Shown here: one piece after another, positions 35,461 to 46,856 of the stretch
How positions within the stretch are numbered: the stretch's first letter is position 1
How the letters are laid out: each line of letters starts with the position of its first letter
Source: Streptomyces hygroscopicus
GTDB lineage: Bacteria > Actinomycetota > Actinomycetes > Streptomycetales > Streptomycetaceae
Direction of reading: 5' to 3'
Assembly: GCA_002021875.1 (NCBI GenBank)
Contig: CP018627.1
Coordinates: 3,286,001 to 3,350,000 of the forward strand
DNA length: 64,000 bases
Made by a program: the position numbers and the translations under genes
Notes under the pieces: model-generated
Databases searched by the model: none
What the model was told of the DNA's origin: nothing
Seen by the model: the letters and a program-made list of their open reading frames with translations, nothing else

Positions 35461-37110
35461 TCAGCCCTTCTTCGTGCCGAGGTCGGCGGCCCACGGGTAG
35501 TACATCGACACCATGGACGCCGGCGGGCCGGTGTACTTGTCGCCGAGCACCATCACCGAGGGCACCTGCACCAGCGGGATCCACACCGCGTCGTCGGCGA
35601 ACTTCTTCTGCGCGTCGATGACGAGCTCCGCGCGCTCACGGTCGTCGATGGTCTGCTGGGCCTTGCCGACGAGGGCGTCATAGCCCTTGTCCGAGTAGCC
35701 GAGCCAGTTGTTGGAGTTGCCGGTTATGCCGTTGTCGTAGAAGCCCGCCGGGTCGGCCTTGGAGATGTACCAGTCGACCGGGATCAGGTCGAAGCCGTCC
35801 CGGGACTTCGGGTCGGAGAAGAACTCGTCGTAACGGCTCGAGGCGATCGTCTTGACGGTCACCTTCAGCCCGATCTTCTGGGCCGCGCCGCGCACCGCGT
35901 TGGTGATGACCGTCTGGCTCTCGCTGCCGTCGCTGGAGACGATGATCGGCTCGCCGGGCGCCCCGGCCTGCTCGACCAGCTTCTTGGCCCGCGCGATGTC
36001 GTCCGACGACGGCGAGGCGGTGTAGGCGCCGTTGTGCTCCAGGTCCTTCTGCGCCTTCTGGAAGGCGGCCTTCTCATAGCCCCACGCCCCGGGGCCCACG
36101 GGGGTCGCCCAGGGCTCGGCGAGGCCGTTGAAGCCGGACTTGGCGATGCCCTTACGGTCCATGGCCAGCGACAGCGCCTTGCGCAGCCGGGCGTCCTTCA
36201 GCGCACCACTCTTGGTGGGGCTGAGCGACCAGGCGGTGGTGCTCTGGCCGTAGTAGGCGCGGATGCCCTTCTTCTTGGACAGGACGGCGGCCGGGCCGGT
36301 GGCCGTCAGATAGGCGCCGTCCGCCGCGCCCGTGGAGACGGAGTTGACCAGTGCGCTGCCGGAGGCCCAGCGGAAGACGACCTCCTTCGTCAGCGGGCGG
36401 ACGCTCTTGTCCCAGTAGTCCGCGTAACGCTCGATGGTGAGAGAGGAGCCGGAGTTCCAGCTCTTCAGCCGGTACGGTCCGGTGCAGGCGTCGGGGTGGC
36501 CGGGGGTGCCGAAGTCGTCGCCCTGCTTCTCGACCGCCTCGCGTTCCATGATGATCCCGGCGTCACCGGCCAGGGCCTTGGTGAACAGGGCGCTCGGCTT
36601 CTTGAAGGTGACGGTGACCTCGGACGGGCCGGTCTTGGCGATCGTGTCGACGTCCTCGTACTCGTCCGACTCGTTCATCTCCGGCCGGGCGTGCCGCTTG
36701 AGGCTCCACACCACGTCGTCGGCGGTCATCTTGGCGCCGTCGTGGAAGGTGACGTCGTCGCGGAGGGTGATGACGAGCTTCTTGTCGCCGGTGTACTCGG
36801 CCTTCTTCGCCAGCCGCGGTGTGGTGGTCATGTCGGGCCGGAGCAGGAGCAGCCGTTCGCAGATGTTGGCCATCACGGTGCGGGTGCTGCTGCCGCCCTG
36901 GGCGTCCATGTCCAGGGAGGCGGGTTCCTGTTCCACGATCCAGTTCACCGTGGTGGCCGCGCCGGTGGCCTTGGGCGTGGTGTCGGTGAGCTTGAGCTTG
37001 GCGGGATCCACGGTCGCGCCGCCGGACCCGGAGGTCGCCCCGGAGCACCCGGCGGTGAGCAGCAGGGCTCCCGCGAGGCCGACTGCGGTGGTACAGAGCT
37101 TGGTTCTCAT
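35461..37110 (-). CDS. peptide/nickel-type ABC substrate-binding lipoprotein
   Basis: The 549-aa protein is a family-5 extracellular solute-binding protein. It has a lipoprotein signal with lipobox LTAGC (Cys at about residue 22), the N-terminal motif near LTDTTPKAT, WIVEQEPASLDMD, LRDDVTFHDGAKMTADDVVWSLKRH, and the C-terminal IPVDWYISKADPAGFYDNG segment. It should capture the ligand outside the membrane and deliver it to the DppBC-type channel. An operon with an upstream C45 hydrolase suggests the ligand is an acylated or amide-bonded compound rather than a plain peptide; this is inference. Confidence 0.9.
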   Translation of the reverse strand: MRTKLCTTAVGLAGALLLTAGCSGATSGSGGATVDPAKLKLTDTTPKATGAATTVNWIVEQEPASLDMDAQGGSSTRTVMANICERLLLLRPDMTTTPRLAKKAEYTGDKKLVITLRDDVTFHDGAKMTADDVVWSLKRHARPEMNESDEYEDVDTIAKTGPSEVTVTFKKPSALFTKALAGDAGIIMEREAVEKQGDDFGTPGHPDACTGPYRLKSWNSGSSLTIERYADYWDKSVRPLTKEVVFRWASGSALVNSVSTGAADGAYLTATGPAAVLSKKKGIRAYYGQSTTAWSLSPTKSGALKDARLRKALSLAMDRKGIAKSGFNGLAEPWATPVGPGAWGYEKAAFQKAQKDLEHNGAYTASPSSDDIARAKKLVEQAGAPGEPIIVSSDGSESQTVITNAVRGAAQKIGLKVTVKTIASSRYDEFFSDPKSRDGFDLIPVDWYISKADPAGFYDNGITGNSNNWLGYSDKGYDALVGKAQQTIDDRERAELVIDAQKKFADDAVWIPLVQVPSVMVLGDKYTGPPASMVSMYYPWAADLGTKKG

Positions 37111-37145
37111 GGCAGGCTCTCTGGTCGTTCGGACGTGAAGACGCG

Positions 37146-38318
37146 TCAGTTGGGGGCGTGCGGACCGTCGTAGAGGTTCCAGGGCAGGTGCTGGTATTCG
37201 TGGTCGCAGGGAGTGCCCGGGGTCACGTGGTAGTCGCCGGTGGTCAGGTCCACGCAGGAGGACAGCAGCGTCGCCCACCACTTGACCTCGGGCTGCCGGG
37301 TGTCGGGGTGGGTGCACAGCCCCTCGGGGTGGCCGAGGTGGTCGGACATGGCCTGGTGGATCAGCTTGCGGGACTCGTCCGGCGCGGTGGCCTCACGGAG
37401 CCGGCGCAGACCGGCCTCGGCCCGGGGCACCCGGATCAGCGAATCGGAGGACTCGGGGCGGTAGCGGGCCGCGAGCTGGACGGGGACGGTGGTCTGGTAG
37501 TGGTTTCCGTGGACGAGCAGACCCTCGGTGGGATACATCCAGCCGTGTGCGCCCGGAGTGGTCTCCAGGTCGAGGGCGAAGCCTTCGCGGCAGGTCAGCA
37601 GGGCGTTGCTGGCGATGTGTCCGCGGGTGCGGCACAGCACGTCGACCGCCGCGCTGATCGACTCGCTGTCCAGGACGCGGCGGCGGATCACGGTCTGGGG
37701 CAGCCCGATGGCGTCGTCGAAACGGCCGCCGAGACCGTTGGCGTTGAGGGCGACGCCCGCGGAGTTGGCGCCCTGGCGGCCGATCTGCCCGGCCTCCACC
37801 TGCATGATCACGGTGGGGTGCGGGGGCTGGACGATCCGGAGCATCATGACGGTGTCCGCGACGCCCGCCCGCCAGTCCCAGTTCTGGCCGCAGTAGACAT
37901 GGCCGTCACCGCTCGCCTGCCCCAGCACGGCGAAGGACGTGCAGCCGTCGGTCACCTCCCGGTCCTCGGTGACGTCCGCCGGGGCGTCCGTCCGGGCGCG
38001 CATCCGGGCGAAGGTCTGGTCGTAGATGATCTCGCCGCGGGCGTTCAGCGCGAGCACGTCCAGGAGCCCGACCCCCGCCCCGTCGGCGATCCCGCTCATC
38101 TCCTCGACGAGTTCGGGGGCGTACGCGCGCACCGGCTCCAGCCAGCGCTCGGCGCGTGCGGTGACCTGGTCCCAGGTCAGCCCCGACGATTCGCCGAACG
38201 CCTGCTCGTAGTAGGCGAGCGCCGCGCCGATTCTTCCGCGCGCCGCCTCGCCGTACTGGCGGCCGCGTTCGGCCGGCGGGCCGGAGATCTCGACGATGGG
38301 GAGGGTGGCGGCTGTCAT
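37146..38318 (-). CDS. C45-family Ntn-hydrolase (acyl-transferase/amidase type)
   Basis: The 390-aa protein belongs to the C45 family related to fungal isopenicillin N acyltransferase (RGRQYGEAARGRIGAAL N-terminal motif). The nucleophile is probably Cys126 in DGCTSFA, where autoproteolysis between Gly125 and Cys126 would free the active N-terminal Cys. Further family blocks are GQNWDW and NSAGVALNANGLGG. The reaction is amide hydrolysis or acyl transfer on an unidentified amide. No signal peptide is visible, so it would act inside the cell after import. It heads the ABC importer operon (36-bp gap to the lipoprotein gene) and is divergent from an RpiR regulator. Confidence 0.87.
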   Translation of the reverse strand: MTAATLPIVEISGPPAERGRQYGEAARGRIGAALAYYEQAFGESSGLTWDQVTARAERWLEPVRAYAPELVEEMSGIADGAGVGLLDVLALNARGEIIYDQTFARMRARTDAPADVTEDREVTDGCTSFAVLGQASGDGHVYCGQNWDWRAGVADTVMMLRIVQPPHPTVIMQVEAGQIGRQGANSAGVALNANGLGGRFDDAIGLPQTVIRRRVLDSESISAAVDVLCRTRGHIASNALLTCREGFALDLETTPGAHGWMYPTEGLLVHGNHYQTTVPVQLAARYRPESSDSLIRVPRAEAGLRRLREATAPDESRKLIHQAMSDHLGHPEGLCTHPDTRQPEVKWWATLLSSCVDLTTGDYHVTPGTPCDHEYQHLPWNLYDGPHAPN

Positions 38319-38366
38319 GGCACTCCTGTGTTCTGAGGCCCGGACCCACGAGGGGCTGTAATGTTT

Positions 38367-38392
38367 GTTTCAGAAATCAGCGTTCTTGGAAC
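38367..38392. promoter_or_regulatory. imperfect inverted repeat between C45 operon and RpiR gene
   Basis: GTTTCAGAA (38367-38375) and TTCTTGGAAC (38383-38392) form a near-palindrome in the 121-bp divergent gap. It is placed to control both the importer operon and rpiR, and is the candidate operator for the RpiR protein. The AT content here is well above the surroundings. Confidence 0.45.
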
Positions 38393-38439
38393 GATGAGCC
38401 CAGATAGTAACGTCCGTCACAGGGAAGTCAATAGCTGTA

Positions 38440-39345
38440 ATGAGCGAACCGAAAAACGTTACCGGGGCGACACGGCTGGCCTCCGCGGTCCGGGACATGT
38501 GGGGCGAGCTGTCCGCTTCCGAGCGGGTGGTGGCCCAGTACCTGGTGAGCGCCCCACCGGAGAATCTGCTCTTCGCGAGCGCACAGGAGCTGGGCGCGGC
38601 CAGCGGCACCAGCAACGCCACCGTCGTCCGCGCCCTGCAGCGCCTCGGCTACGCCGGCCTGCCCGCGCTCAAGCGGGAGCTGGCCGCCGGCTTCACCTCC
38701 GCGACCGCCCCCGAGGAGCGGCTCAAGCAGCGCATCGCCCGCGTCGGCCGCCACGACCTGGACCAGGTCAAGGACCGGGTCTTCGACGAGGCCGCGGAGC
38801 GTCTCGACCAGTGCCGCCGCCTGCTGGAGACGGATGTGCTCAAGCAAGCGGTGCAAATGCTGGCGGACGCGCGCGAGGTGGTCGCCTACGGCGTCGGCGC
38901 CTCGGAACTCGCCGCCCGGCATCTGGTGCTGAAGCTGCGCCGGGCCGGCCGCCGGGCGCGGTTCATCGGCGCCACCGGCTTCACCATGGCCGACGAACTG
39001 CTGAGCCTCGGCCGCGGCGACGCCGTGGTGATCCTCCATCCCGGCCGCCGGCTGCGGGAGTTCACCGTGCTCACCGACCGGGCCCGGGCCGTCGGCGCGG
39101 GCGTCGTACTGGTCACCGACGTCCCCACCGGCCCCCTGGCCACCCACGCCGATGTGGTGATCAGCGCCCCGCACACGCCCACCGGCATCACCGCCGAATC
39201 GCTGGCGGGCATCGTCGTCATGGACACCCTCGTACTGGCCCTCGCCTCACTTGACGAGCCCCGGGCCGTCGAAGCCTCCCATCAACTCACCGTGCTGCGC
39301 GGCCAGTTGATCGACCAGGCCGAGCCCCGGCCACGCAAGAGCTGA
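38440..39345 (+). CDS. MurR/RpiR-family regulator with SIS domain
   Basis: The 301-aa protein has an RpiR-type HTH (about residues 10-85, LSASERVVAQYLV...AQELGAASGTSNATVVRALQRLGYAG) and a SIS domain (about 130-270, VVAYGVGASELAARHLVLKL... IGATGFTMADELLSLGRGDAVVILHPG). RpiR proteins usually sense phosphosugars, but some sense amino or organic acids in peptide-importer clusters. It starts with ATG 38440, divergent from the C45/ABC operon and co-directional with the NodB-fold amidohydrolase 48 bp downstream. Confidence 0.9.
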   Translation: MSEPKNVTGATRLASAVRDMWGELSASERVVAQYLVSAPPENLLFASAQELGAASGTSNATVVRALQRLGYAGLPALKRELAAGFTSATAPEERLKQRIARVGRHDLDQVKDRVFDEAAERLDQCRRLLETDVLKQAVQMLADAREVVAYGVGASELAARHLVLKLRRAGRRARFIGATGFTMADELLSLGRGDAVVILHPGRRLREFTVLTDRARAVGAGVVLVTDVPTGPLATHADVVISAPHTPTGITAESLAGIVVMDTLVLALASLDEPRAVEASHQLTVLRGQLIDQAEPRPRKS

Positions 39346-39393
39346 CTGACCGCCCGGGCCGGACCCCGCGACCCTCGAGGATCGGAAGACGCC

Positions 39394-40332
39394 ATGCCCC
39401 GCGAACCGCCGCCCGGCTGGCCGGACGGGGCCCGCTGCGCCGTCATGCTCAGCTTCGATGTGGACGGCCCCACCCTGTGGCTCGACGACCGCGCCACCGG
39501 GCGATGCGACGACGCGCGGGCCTTCTCCATCGGTGCCTACGGCCCCTGGAGGGGCACCCCGCGCCTGCTGGATCTGCTGGAGGACCGCGGGCTGCCCGCC
39601 ACCTTCTTCGTCCCGGGCAAGATCGTCGAACAGTGGCCCGCCCTGGTGAAGGACATCGCCGCCTCCGGTCATGAGATCGGCCATCACGGCTGGCCGCACG
39701 AGACCTTCTTCGACCACCCCCGCGCGGCCCAGCGCGACATCATCGAGCGCGGCCAGGACCAACTGGAACGCACGGCCGGGGTACGCGCGGTGGGGTTCCG
39801 CAGCCCCGGCGGCGACATCGCCGCCGACACCCCGTCACTCCTGGAGGAGCTGGGCTTCTCCTACTCCAGCTCCATGCGCGGCGACGACCGGCCCTACCGC
39901 TGGGAGATCGACGGCCGCAGCACGGACCTGATCGAGATCCCCGCCCACTGGGAGCTGGACGACTACCAGCAGTTCGTCTACAACGAATCCCCGCCCGAGC
40001 CACCCGGCCTGGACCGGATCGCCGGCACCCTCGCCACCTCCGACAACTGGCGCCGCGAGTTCGACGGCTACCACCGCTGGGGCCTGTGCTACGTCCTGAT
40101 GCTGCACCCCCAGGTCATCGGCAAACCCCACCGGGTACGCGCCCTGGAGCGCCTGCTGGACCACATCGGGCGCACGGGCGACGTGTGGTTCGCGACGGGA
40201 ACGCAGGTGGCCGAGCACTGGCGGCGGACCGCCGGTACGGAACGGGGGCCGGGGCCGGAACCGGAAGGCCACCCGCAGCGGGTGAGGGCCGCCTGGCGCT
40301 CCTCCTCGCCGCCGCCGCCAATGGGGCCATGA
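39394..40332 (+). CDS. NodB-fold polysaccharide deacetylase/cyclic amidohydrolase-like
   Basis: The 312-aa protein has the NodB homology signatures SFDVDGPT (metal Asp region), GHEIGHHGWPHE (H-x-x-x-H metal pair) and FRSPGG, and the catalytic His region LMLHPQVIG. The HpPgdA-like form of this fold includes peptidoglycan deacetylases and also PuuE allantoinase and cyclic imidases that are cytoplasmic. No signal peptide is seen, which favours the cytoplasmic amidohydrolase sense. It is transcribed with rpiR and divergent from the C45/ABC operon, so it may act on the same imported compound. Confidence 0.82.
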   Translation: MPREPPPGWPDGARCAVMLSFDVDGPTLWLDDRATGRCDDARAFSIGAYGPWRGTPRLLDLLEDRGLPATFFVPGKIVEQWPALVKDIAASGHEIGHHGWPHETFFDHPRAAQRDIIERGQDQLERTAGVRAVGFRSPGGDIAADTPSLLEELGFSYSSSMRGDDRPYRWEIDGRSTDLIEIPAHWELDDYQQFVYNESPPEPPGLDRIAGTLATSDNWRREFDGYHRWGLCYVLMLHPQVIGKPHRVRALERLLDHIGRTGDVWFATGTQVAEHWRRTAGTERGPGPEPEGHPQRVRAAWRSSSPPPPMGP

Positions 40333-40523
40333 CGATGAGGAGGGGGGCGGTCACGGCCGCGTCGCGGGTGGCCGCCGCCAGCATCGCGTCAAGACTTCCC
40401 GTCCTCGCGTCAGCGTCGCGTCAGGGACGGCCCCCCTCCGCAAGGCGCGGGACTTACCGTCCTGTCCGGGCCCCGGTCCGCTGTCCGGTCCGGTGCCTTC
40501 CCCGCTCTCCCTGGAGGCACGTC

Positions 40524-40937
40524 ATGACCAACCGTCTGTACGGAGACGACCCCGAGCCCGACGAACCCGTCCCGGCCGGACGCGTCCTGTACGTCCCCGT
40601 CCGGCCGGGACCCGCCGGCTGCGCCGTGCGCATCTTCCGTACCCCCCATGGCGGCCGTACCGCTGTCGGCTTCTCCACCCGGCGCAAGCTGACCGCCGTC
40701 CTCGGCGCCCGGCAGCCGTGGATCCGGCTCGGCGAACCGGCGCTGCGCGCCCTCACCGAACCGCTCGGCGCCACCTCGCTCACCGTGGACCCGCGCCTCG
40801 CGGTCCGCGATGTCGCACCGCCGGCGCCGGAGCGCCGCGACGACACCAGGCGCGCACGGCGCCCGCAGAGCGTCGGCGCCCTGCGGGTGGCGGGGGCCGC
40901 GGCCCTCGTCGGGTTCCTCGGCGTATGGCTCGGTTGA
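40524..40937 (+). CDS. SAV_915-like small membrane protein
   Basis: The 137-aa protein has a conserved-looking domain (about residues 20-105, VPAGRVLYVPV..., RTAVGFSTRRKLTAVLG..QPWIRLGEPALRALTEPLG) seen in streptomycete proteins annotated as SAV_915 family. One hydrophobic helix ends the protein (about 120-136), suggesting a tail anchor. The ATG has a perfect GGAGG upstream. It ends 11 bp before the LysA-type decarboxylase gene, so they form an operon. Function unknown. Confidence 0.8.
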   Translation: MTNRLYGDDPEPDEPVPAGRVLYVPVRPGPAGCAVRIFRTPHGGRTAVGFSTRRKLTAVLGARQPWIRLGEPALRALTEPLGATSLTVDPRLAVRDVAPPAPERRDDTRRARRPQSVGALRVAGAAALVGFLGVWLG

Positions 40938-40948
40938 GGGAGGACGCC

Positions 40949-42304
40949 ATGGTCACGCCACTGATCACCAGCACCGGGCCCCGCCCGCCGCACACCCCGC
41001 CCCTCGACGGCGCGCTGTCCGTCTGGCCCGCCTCGACCGCCCCGCTCGCCCACGGGGACCTGGCCGTCGGCGGAGTGCCGCTCGCCGAGGTCGCGGACCG
41101 CTTCGGCACCCCCGTGTACCTCCTCGACGAGGGCGAGGTCCGGGCCCGCTGCCGCGCCTACCACGACGCCTTCCCGGAGGCCGCCGTCCTCTACGCCGCC
41201 AAGGCGTTCCTGTGCCGCGCCATGGCGCACTGGGTGGCGGAAGAGGGCATGGGCCTGGACGTGTGCTCGGCCGGCGAGCTGGAGCTCGCGGTCACCACCG
41301 GCTTCCCGCCCGAGCACATCGTGCTGCACGGCAACGCCAAGAGCCCGCAGGACCTCCAGGCCGCGCTGCGCCTCGGCGTCGGGCGCATCGTCATCGACAG
41401 CCCCTCGGAGATCGCCCGGCTGGCCGTCGCGGTGCCCGAGGGCAGCCGCCAGAAGGTGCTGGTCCGGGTCGCCCCGGGCATCGCCGCGGGCGGCCACGCC
41501 AAGATCCGTACCGGCACCGACGACCAGAAGTTCGGCCTGTCGCTGGCCGATGGCTCGGCACACCACGCCATCGCCCGCATCCTCGACCAGCCACATCTGG
41601 AACTGGTCGGCCTCCACTGCCATCTGGGCTCCCAGATCACCTCCGCCAAGCCCTATCTGGCGGCCGTACGGCGCATGGTCGGCCTGCTGGCCCGGGTCCG
41701 GGACCAGCACGGGATCACCCTCCCCGAGCTGGATCTGGGCGGCGGGTACGGCATCGCCTACCGCCCCGGCGAGCCCGCCCTGGACATCGCCGCGCTCGGG
41801 CCCCGGGTGCGCGCCGAACTGGCCGACAGTTGCGCGGCGGCCGGGCTGCCCGTGCCCCGGCTGATCATCGAACCGGGCCGCGCCGTCGTGGGACCGGCCG
41901 GGATCGCGCTGTACCGGGTCCTGGCCGTCAAGCGCACCGGGCACCGTACCTTCGTCGCGGTGGACGGCGGGATGAGCGACAACCCCCGCCCGGCGCTGTA
42001 CGGAGTGCGCTACGCGCCCCGGCTCGTGGGCCGCGCCACCACGGCGCCGCTCGCCACCGCCACGGTGGCCGGACGCCACTGCGAGGCCGGGGACGTACTG
42101 GCGGGCGAGGCGGAGCTGCCCGGCGACATCCGCCCCGGCGACCTGCTCGCGGTGCCGGTGGCGGGCGCGTACCACCTGTCCATGGCCTCCGGCTACAACC
42201 TGGTCGGCCGCCCGCCGGTGGTCGCCGTGGCCGACGGCAGGGCGCGGCTGCTGGTACGGCGCGAGTCGCTGGACGACATCCGCAGCCGCGACGTCGGGCT
42301 GTAA
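40949..42304 (+). CDS. lysA: diaminopimelate-decarboxylase-type PLP enzyme
   Basis: The 451-aa fold-type III PLP enzyme has the lysine of the Schiff base at about Lys85 (LYAAKAF), HCHLGSQI, the phosphate-binding GGGYG, EPGRAVVG and the C-terminal region with ASGYN. These are LysA signatures: meso-diaminopimelate to L-lysine and CO2. LysA usually lies with argS or hom; here it follows the SAV_915-like gene and is about 60 residues longer at the N-terminus than the core, so it may be a second copy or a related decarboxylase acting on another amino acid. GAGGGAGG precedes the ATG. A strong hairpin follows. Confidence 0.85.
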   Translation: MVTPLITSTGPRPPHTPPLDGALSVWPASTAPLAHGDLAVGGVPLAEVADRFGTPVYLLDEGEVRARCRAYHDAFPEAAVLYAAKAFLCRAMAHWVAEEGMGLDVCSAGELELAVTTGFPPEHIVLHGNAKSPQDLQAALRLGVGRIVIDSPSEIARLAVAVPEGSRQKVLVRVAPGIAAGGHAKIRTGTDDQKFGLSLADGSAHHAIARILDQPHLELVGLHCHLGSQITSAKPYLAAVRRMVGLLARVRDQHGITLPELDLGGGYGIAYRPGEPALDIAALGPRVRAELADSCAAAGLPVPRLIIEPGRAVVGPAGIALYRVLAVKRTGHRTFVAVDGGMSDNPRPALYGVRYAPRLVGRATTAPLATATVAGRHCEAGDVLAGEAELPGDIRPGDLLAVPVAGAYHLSMASGYNLVGRPPVVAVADGRARLLVRRESLDDIRSRDVGL

Positions 42305-42340
42305 CGGCGTCGGGCCGTAGCGGCGTCGGTCGGTAACGAC

Positions 42341-42432
42341 GGGGGCGGTGACCGCGTGGAGCGGCCACCGCCCCCATGCCAAGGGCCCCGCGGGGGCGGC
42401 GTGCAGGCCGCCCCCGCGGGGCCCTTGGCATG
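42341..42432 (+). terminator. double hairpin with a 26-bp perfect stem after lysA
   Basis: Two adjacent inverted repeats occur. GGGGGCGGTG (42341-42350) pairs with CACCGCCCCC (42366-42375). A second has two 26-base arms (42375-42400 and 42407-42432, from CATGCC to GGCATG) that are exactly complementary around a 6-base loop. No T-run follows, which is common for high-GC actinobacterial terminators. It should end the lysA transcript and isolate kdp. Confidence 0.8.
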
Positions 42433-42914
42433 CGGCGGAGAGAGCGGGGAGGGCGGAAGGCGGTGCCCCCACGGGAACCGACGCGCACTCAGGTAACGGT
42501 GCCGTGCACCGTGTACGCGCCGGCCCGCGGTGTCAGCGGCGACGGTGCTGGTCATCGCGCTGATAGCCACACACCGCTGAGCGGCCGTTCCGCGGCTCTC
42601 TCCGCCGCGAGACTCAACCTCGCACGGCGCGGATGGGCGATCCATGGGCCTTGTCGCCACCCTGACGCCATGCCCTCGGGGATTGACGCGGCCCTGATGG
42701 ACCCGTGTGGCCGACGTCAGGCGAACGTCAGGACCGCTGCGCCCGATGACCGGGATCCGATACCACCGTTCACTCCATCGGCTCGATTTGCGCCAAAACA
42801 CCGTCGACGTCGTCGGGCAGGACATCGGGGTCGCGCTAACAAGGGTCGTCGGTGACCGAGGTGGTACGCGGTCACGGCGGCCCTTACGACCCGACCCGCC
42901 GGGGAGTTGTCCGC
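42433..42914 (+). other. kdp upstream region, regulatory, no gene seen
   Basis: This 480-bp stretch has no convincing ORF on either strand. It should contain the kdp promoter and 5' leader. A direct repeat ACGTCAGG at 42714-42721 and 42725-42732 has an 11-bp period, as is usual for OmpR-type regulators such as KdpE. No known riboswitch was recognised. Nothing else stands out. Confidence 0.4.
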
Positions 42915-42998
42915 ATGTCAGATGTGGTGTTCATCGTCCTGACCATCGCCGTGTTCGCCGTCATCAGCGCGGTCGTGAAGGGAGTCGGCCGACTGTGA
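42915..42998 (+). CDS. 27-aa hydrophobic peptide preceding kdpF
   Basis: A single transmembrane helix ([16 protein letters not shown]) is followed by a basic end (VVKGVGRL). The ATG has GGGGAG 8 bases upstream and the stop overlaps the kdpF GTG start (GTGA), so it is coupled to the kdp operon. It resembles KdpF in size and topology but is a separate peptide. It may be a second Kdp-associated stabilising peptide or a translation-coupling ORF. Confidence 0.65.
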   Translation: MSDVVFIVLTIAVFAVISAVVKGVGRL

Positions 42999-43084
42999 GC
43001 GCCGACAACCTCGTGGGACTGATCGTGGCCGCGGCCCTGCTCGGCTATCTGGTGCTGGCCCTGATCTTCCCGGAGAGGTTCTAG
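42995..43084 (+). CDS. kdpF: potassium-transporting ATPase small subunit KdpF
   Basis: The 29-aa peptide is one membrane helix ([24 protein letters not shown]) with the usual KdpF end LIFPERF, and it stabilises KdpABC. It starts with GTG overlapping the preceding peptide and ends with TAG sharing its G with the GTG of kdpA. Confidence 0.88.
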   Translation: MSADNLVGLIVAAALLGYLVLALIFPERF

Positions 43085-44747
43085 TGAGCGGCACCCTCGC
43101 GGGCTGGCTCCAGGTGCTGGCGCTGGTGGCGGCGCTGGCCCTCTCCTACCGGCCGCTGGGCGACTACATCGCCCGCGTCCTCACCACGCCCCGGCAGCCG
43201 CGCGCCGAGCGGCTGGTCTACCGGCTGGCGGGGGTGGACGGGGACGCCGATCAGCGGTGGAGCGCCTATCTGCGCGGGGTACTCGCGTTCTCCGCGGTGT
43301 CGGTGCTCTTCCTGTACGGATTCCTGCGGCTGCAGAACCATCTGCTGCTGTCGCTCGGCAGGCAGCCGATGCCTCCGGCCCAGTCCTTCAACACCGCCGC
43401 CTCCTTCGTCACCAACACCAACTGGCAGTCGTACTCCGGCGAGGCGGCCCTGGGGCATCTGGTGCAGATGGCCGGGCTCGCGGTGCAGAACTTCGTCTCG
43501 GCGGCGGTGGGCATCGCCGTCGTCGCCGCCCTGATCCGCGGCTTCACCCGCAAGGAGACCGACCGGGTCGGCAACTTCTGGGTGGACCTGACGCGGATCG
43601 TGCTGCGGGTCCTCCTCCCCCTCGCGTTCGTCTTCGCGATCGTGCTGGCGGCGGGCGGTGTGATCCAGAACTTCCACGGCGTCGACTCGATCCCGGCCGT
43701 CGCCGGGGGCCACCAGAGCGTCACCGGAGGCCCGGTGGCCTCCCAGGAGGCCATCAAGGAGCTGGGCACCAACGGCGGCGGCTTCTACAACGCCAACTCC
43801 GCCCACCCCTTCGAGAACCCCAACGCCTTCACCAACTGGCTGGAGATCTACCTCCTGCTGGTGATCTCCTCCGCGCTGCCGCGCACCTTCGGCCGGATGG
43901 CCGGGGACAACCGCCAGGGCTACGCGATCGTGGCGGTCATGGCGCTGATCTGGGCCGCCTCGGTCGCCATCGTCACCATCACCGAGCTGCACAGCGTCAG
44001 CAGCCAGGCGGGCCACGCCGCGGGCGGCATGACGGAGGGCAAGGAGCAGCGATTCGGCATCTGGGCCTCGGCCCTCTTCGCCGCCTCCACCACCCTCACC
44101 TCCACCGGCGCGGTCGACTCCGCGCACGACTCGTACGCGCCGTTCGGCGGCGGGATGACGATCTTCAACATGATGCTGGGCGAAATCGCGCCCGGCGGCA
44201 CCGGATCCGGCCTCTACGGCATCCTCATCCTGGCGGTCATCGCGGTCTTCGTGGCCGGGCTCATGGTGGGACGTACGCCCGAGTACCTGGGCAAGAAGCT
44301 GCGCGGGCGGGAGATGAAGTTCGCCTCCCTGTACATCCTGACCACTCCCGCGGTCGTGCTGGTCGGCGCGGGCCTGGCGATGGCGCTGCCCGGTGAGCGC
44401 GCGGGGATGCTCAACCCCGGGCCGCACGGCTTCTCCGAGGTGCTGTACGCCTTCACCTCGGCCGCCAACAACAACGGCTCCGCCTTCGCCGGGCTCGGCG
44501 TCGACACCGCCTGGTACAACACCGCGCTCGGCCTCGTCATGCTCTTCGGCCGTTTCCTGCCGATGGTGTTCGTCCTGGCGCTGGCCGGGTCGCTCGCCGG
44601 GCAGACCCCGGTGCCGGTCACGGCCGGGACGCTGCCCACCCACCGGCCGCAGTTCGTCGGTCTGCTGACCGCCGTGGTCCTCATCGTCGTCGGCCTCACC
44701 TACTTCCCCGCTCTCTCGCTGGGACCGCTCGCGGAAGGGCTCCAGTA

Positions 44748-44748
<1 letters not shown>
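43084..44748 (+). CDS. kdpA: potassium-transporting ATPase subunit KdpA
   Basis: The 554-aa subunit has ten hydrophobic segments and the selectivity-filter regions [42 protein letters not shown] and [11 protein letters not shown]. It forms the potassium-conducting part of the Kdp complex. Starts with GTG sharing one base with the kdpF stop, and ends one base into kdpB. It needs KdpB and KdpC for transport under potassium shortage. Confidence 0.97.
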
Positions 44749-46817
<2,069 letters not shown>

Positions 46818-46856
46818 CCGACGCCCCGCCAGGACGCCCCGGAAGAAGGCATCGCC

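Noticed and set aside
42193..42825. Minus-strand gene in the lysA-kdp gap
   Set aside because: The frame crosses the perfect hairpin and the lysA end and has no recognisable protein.
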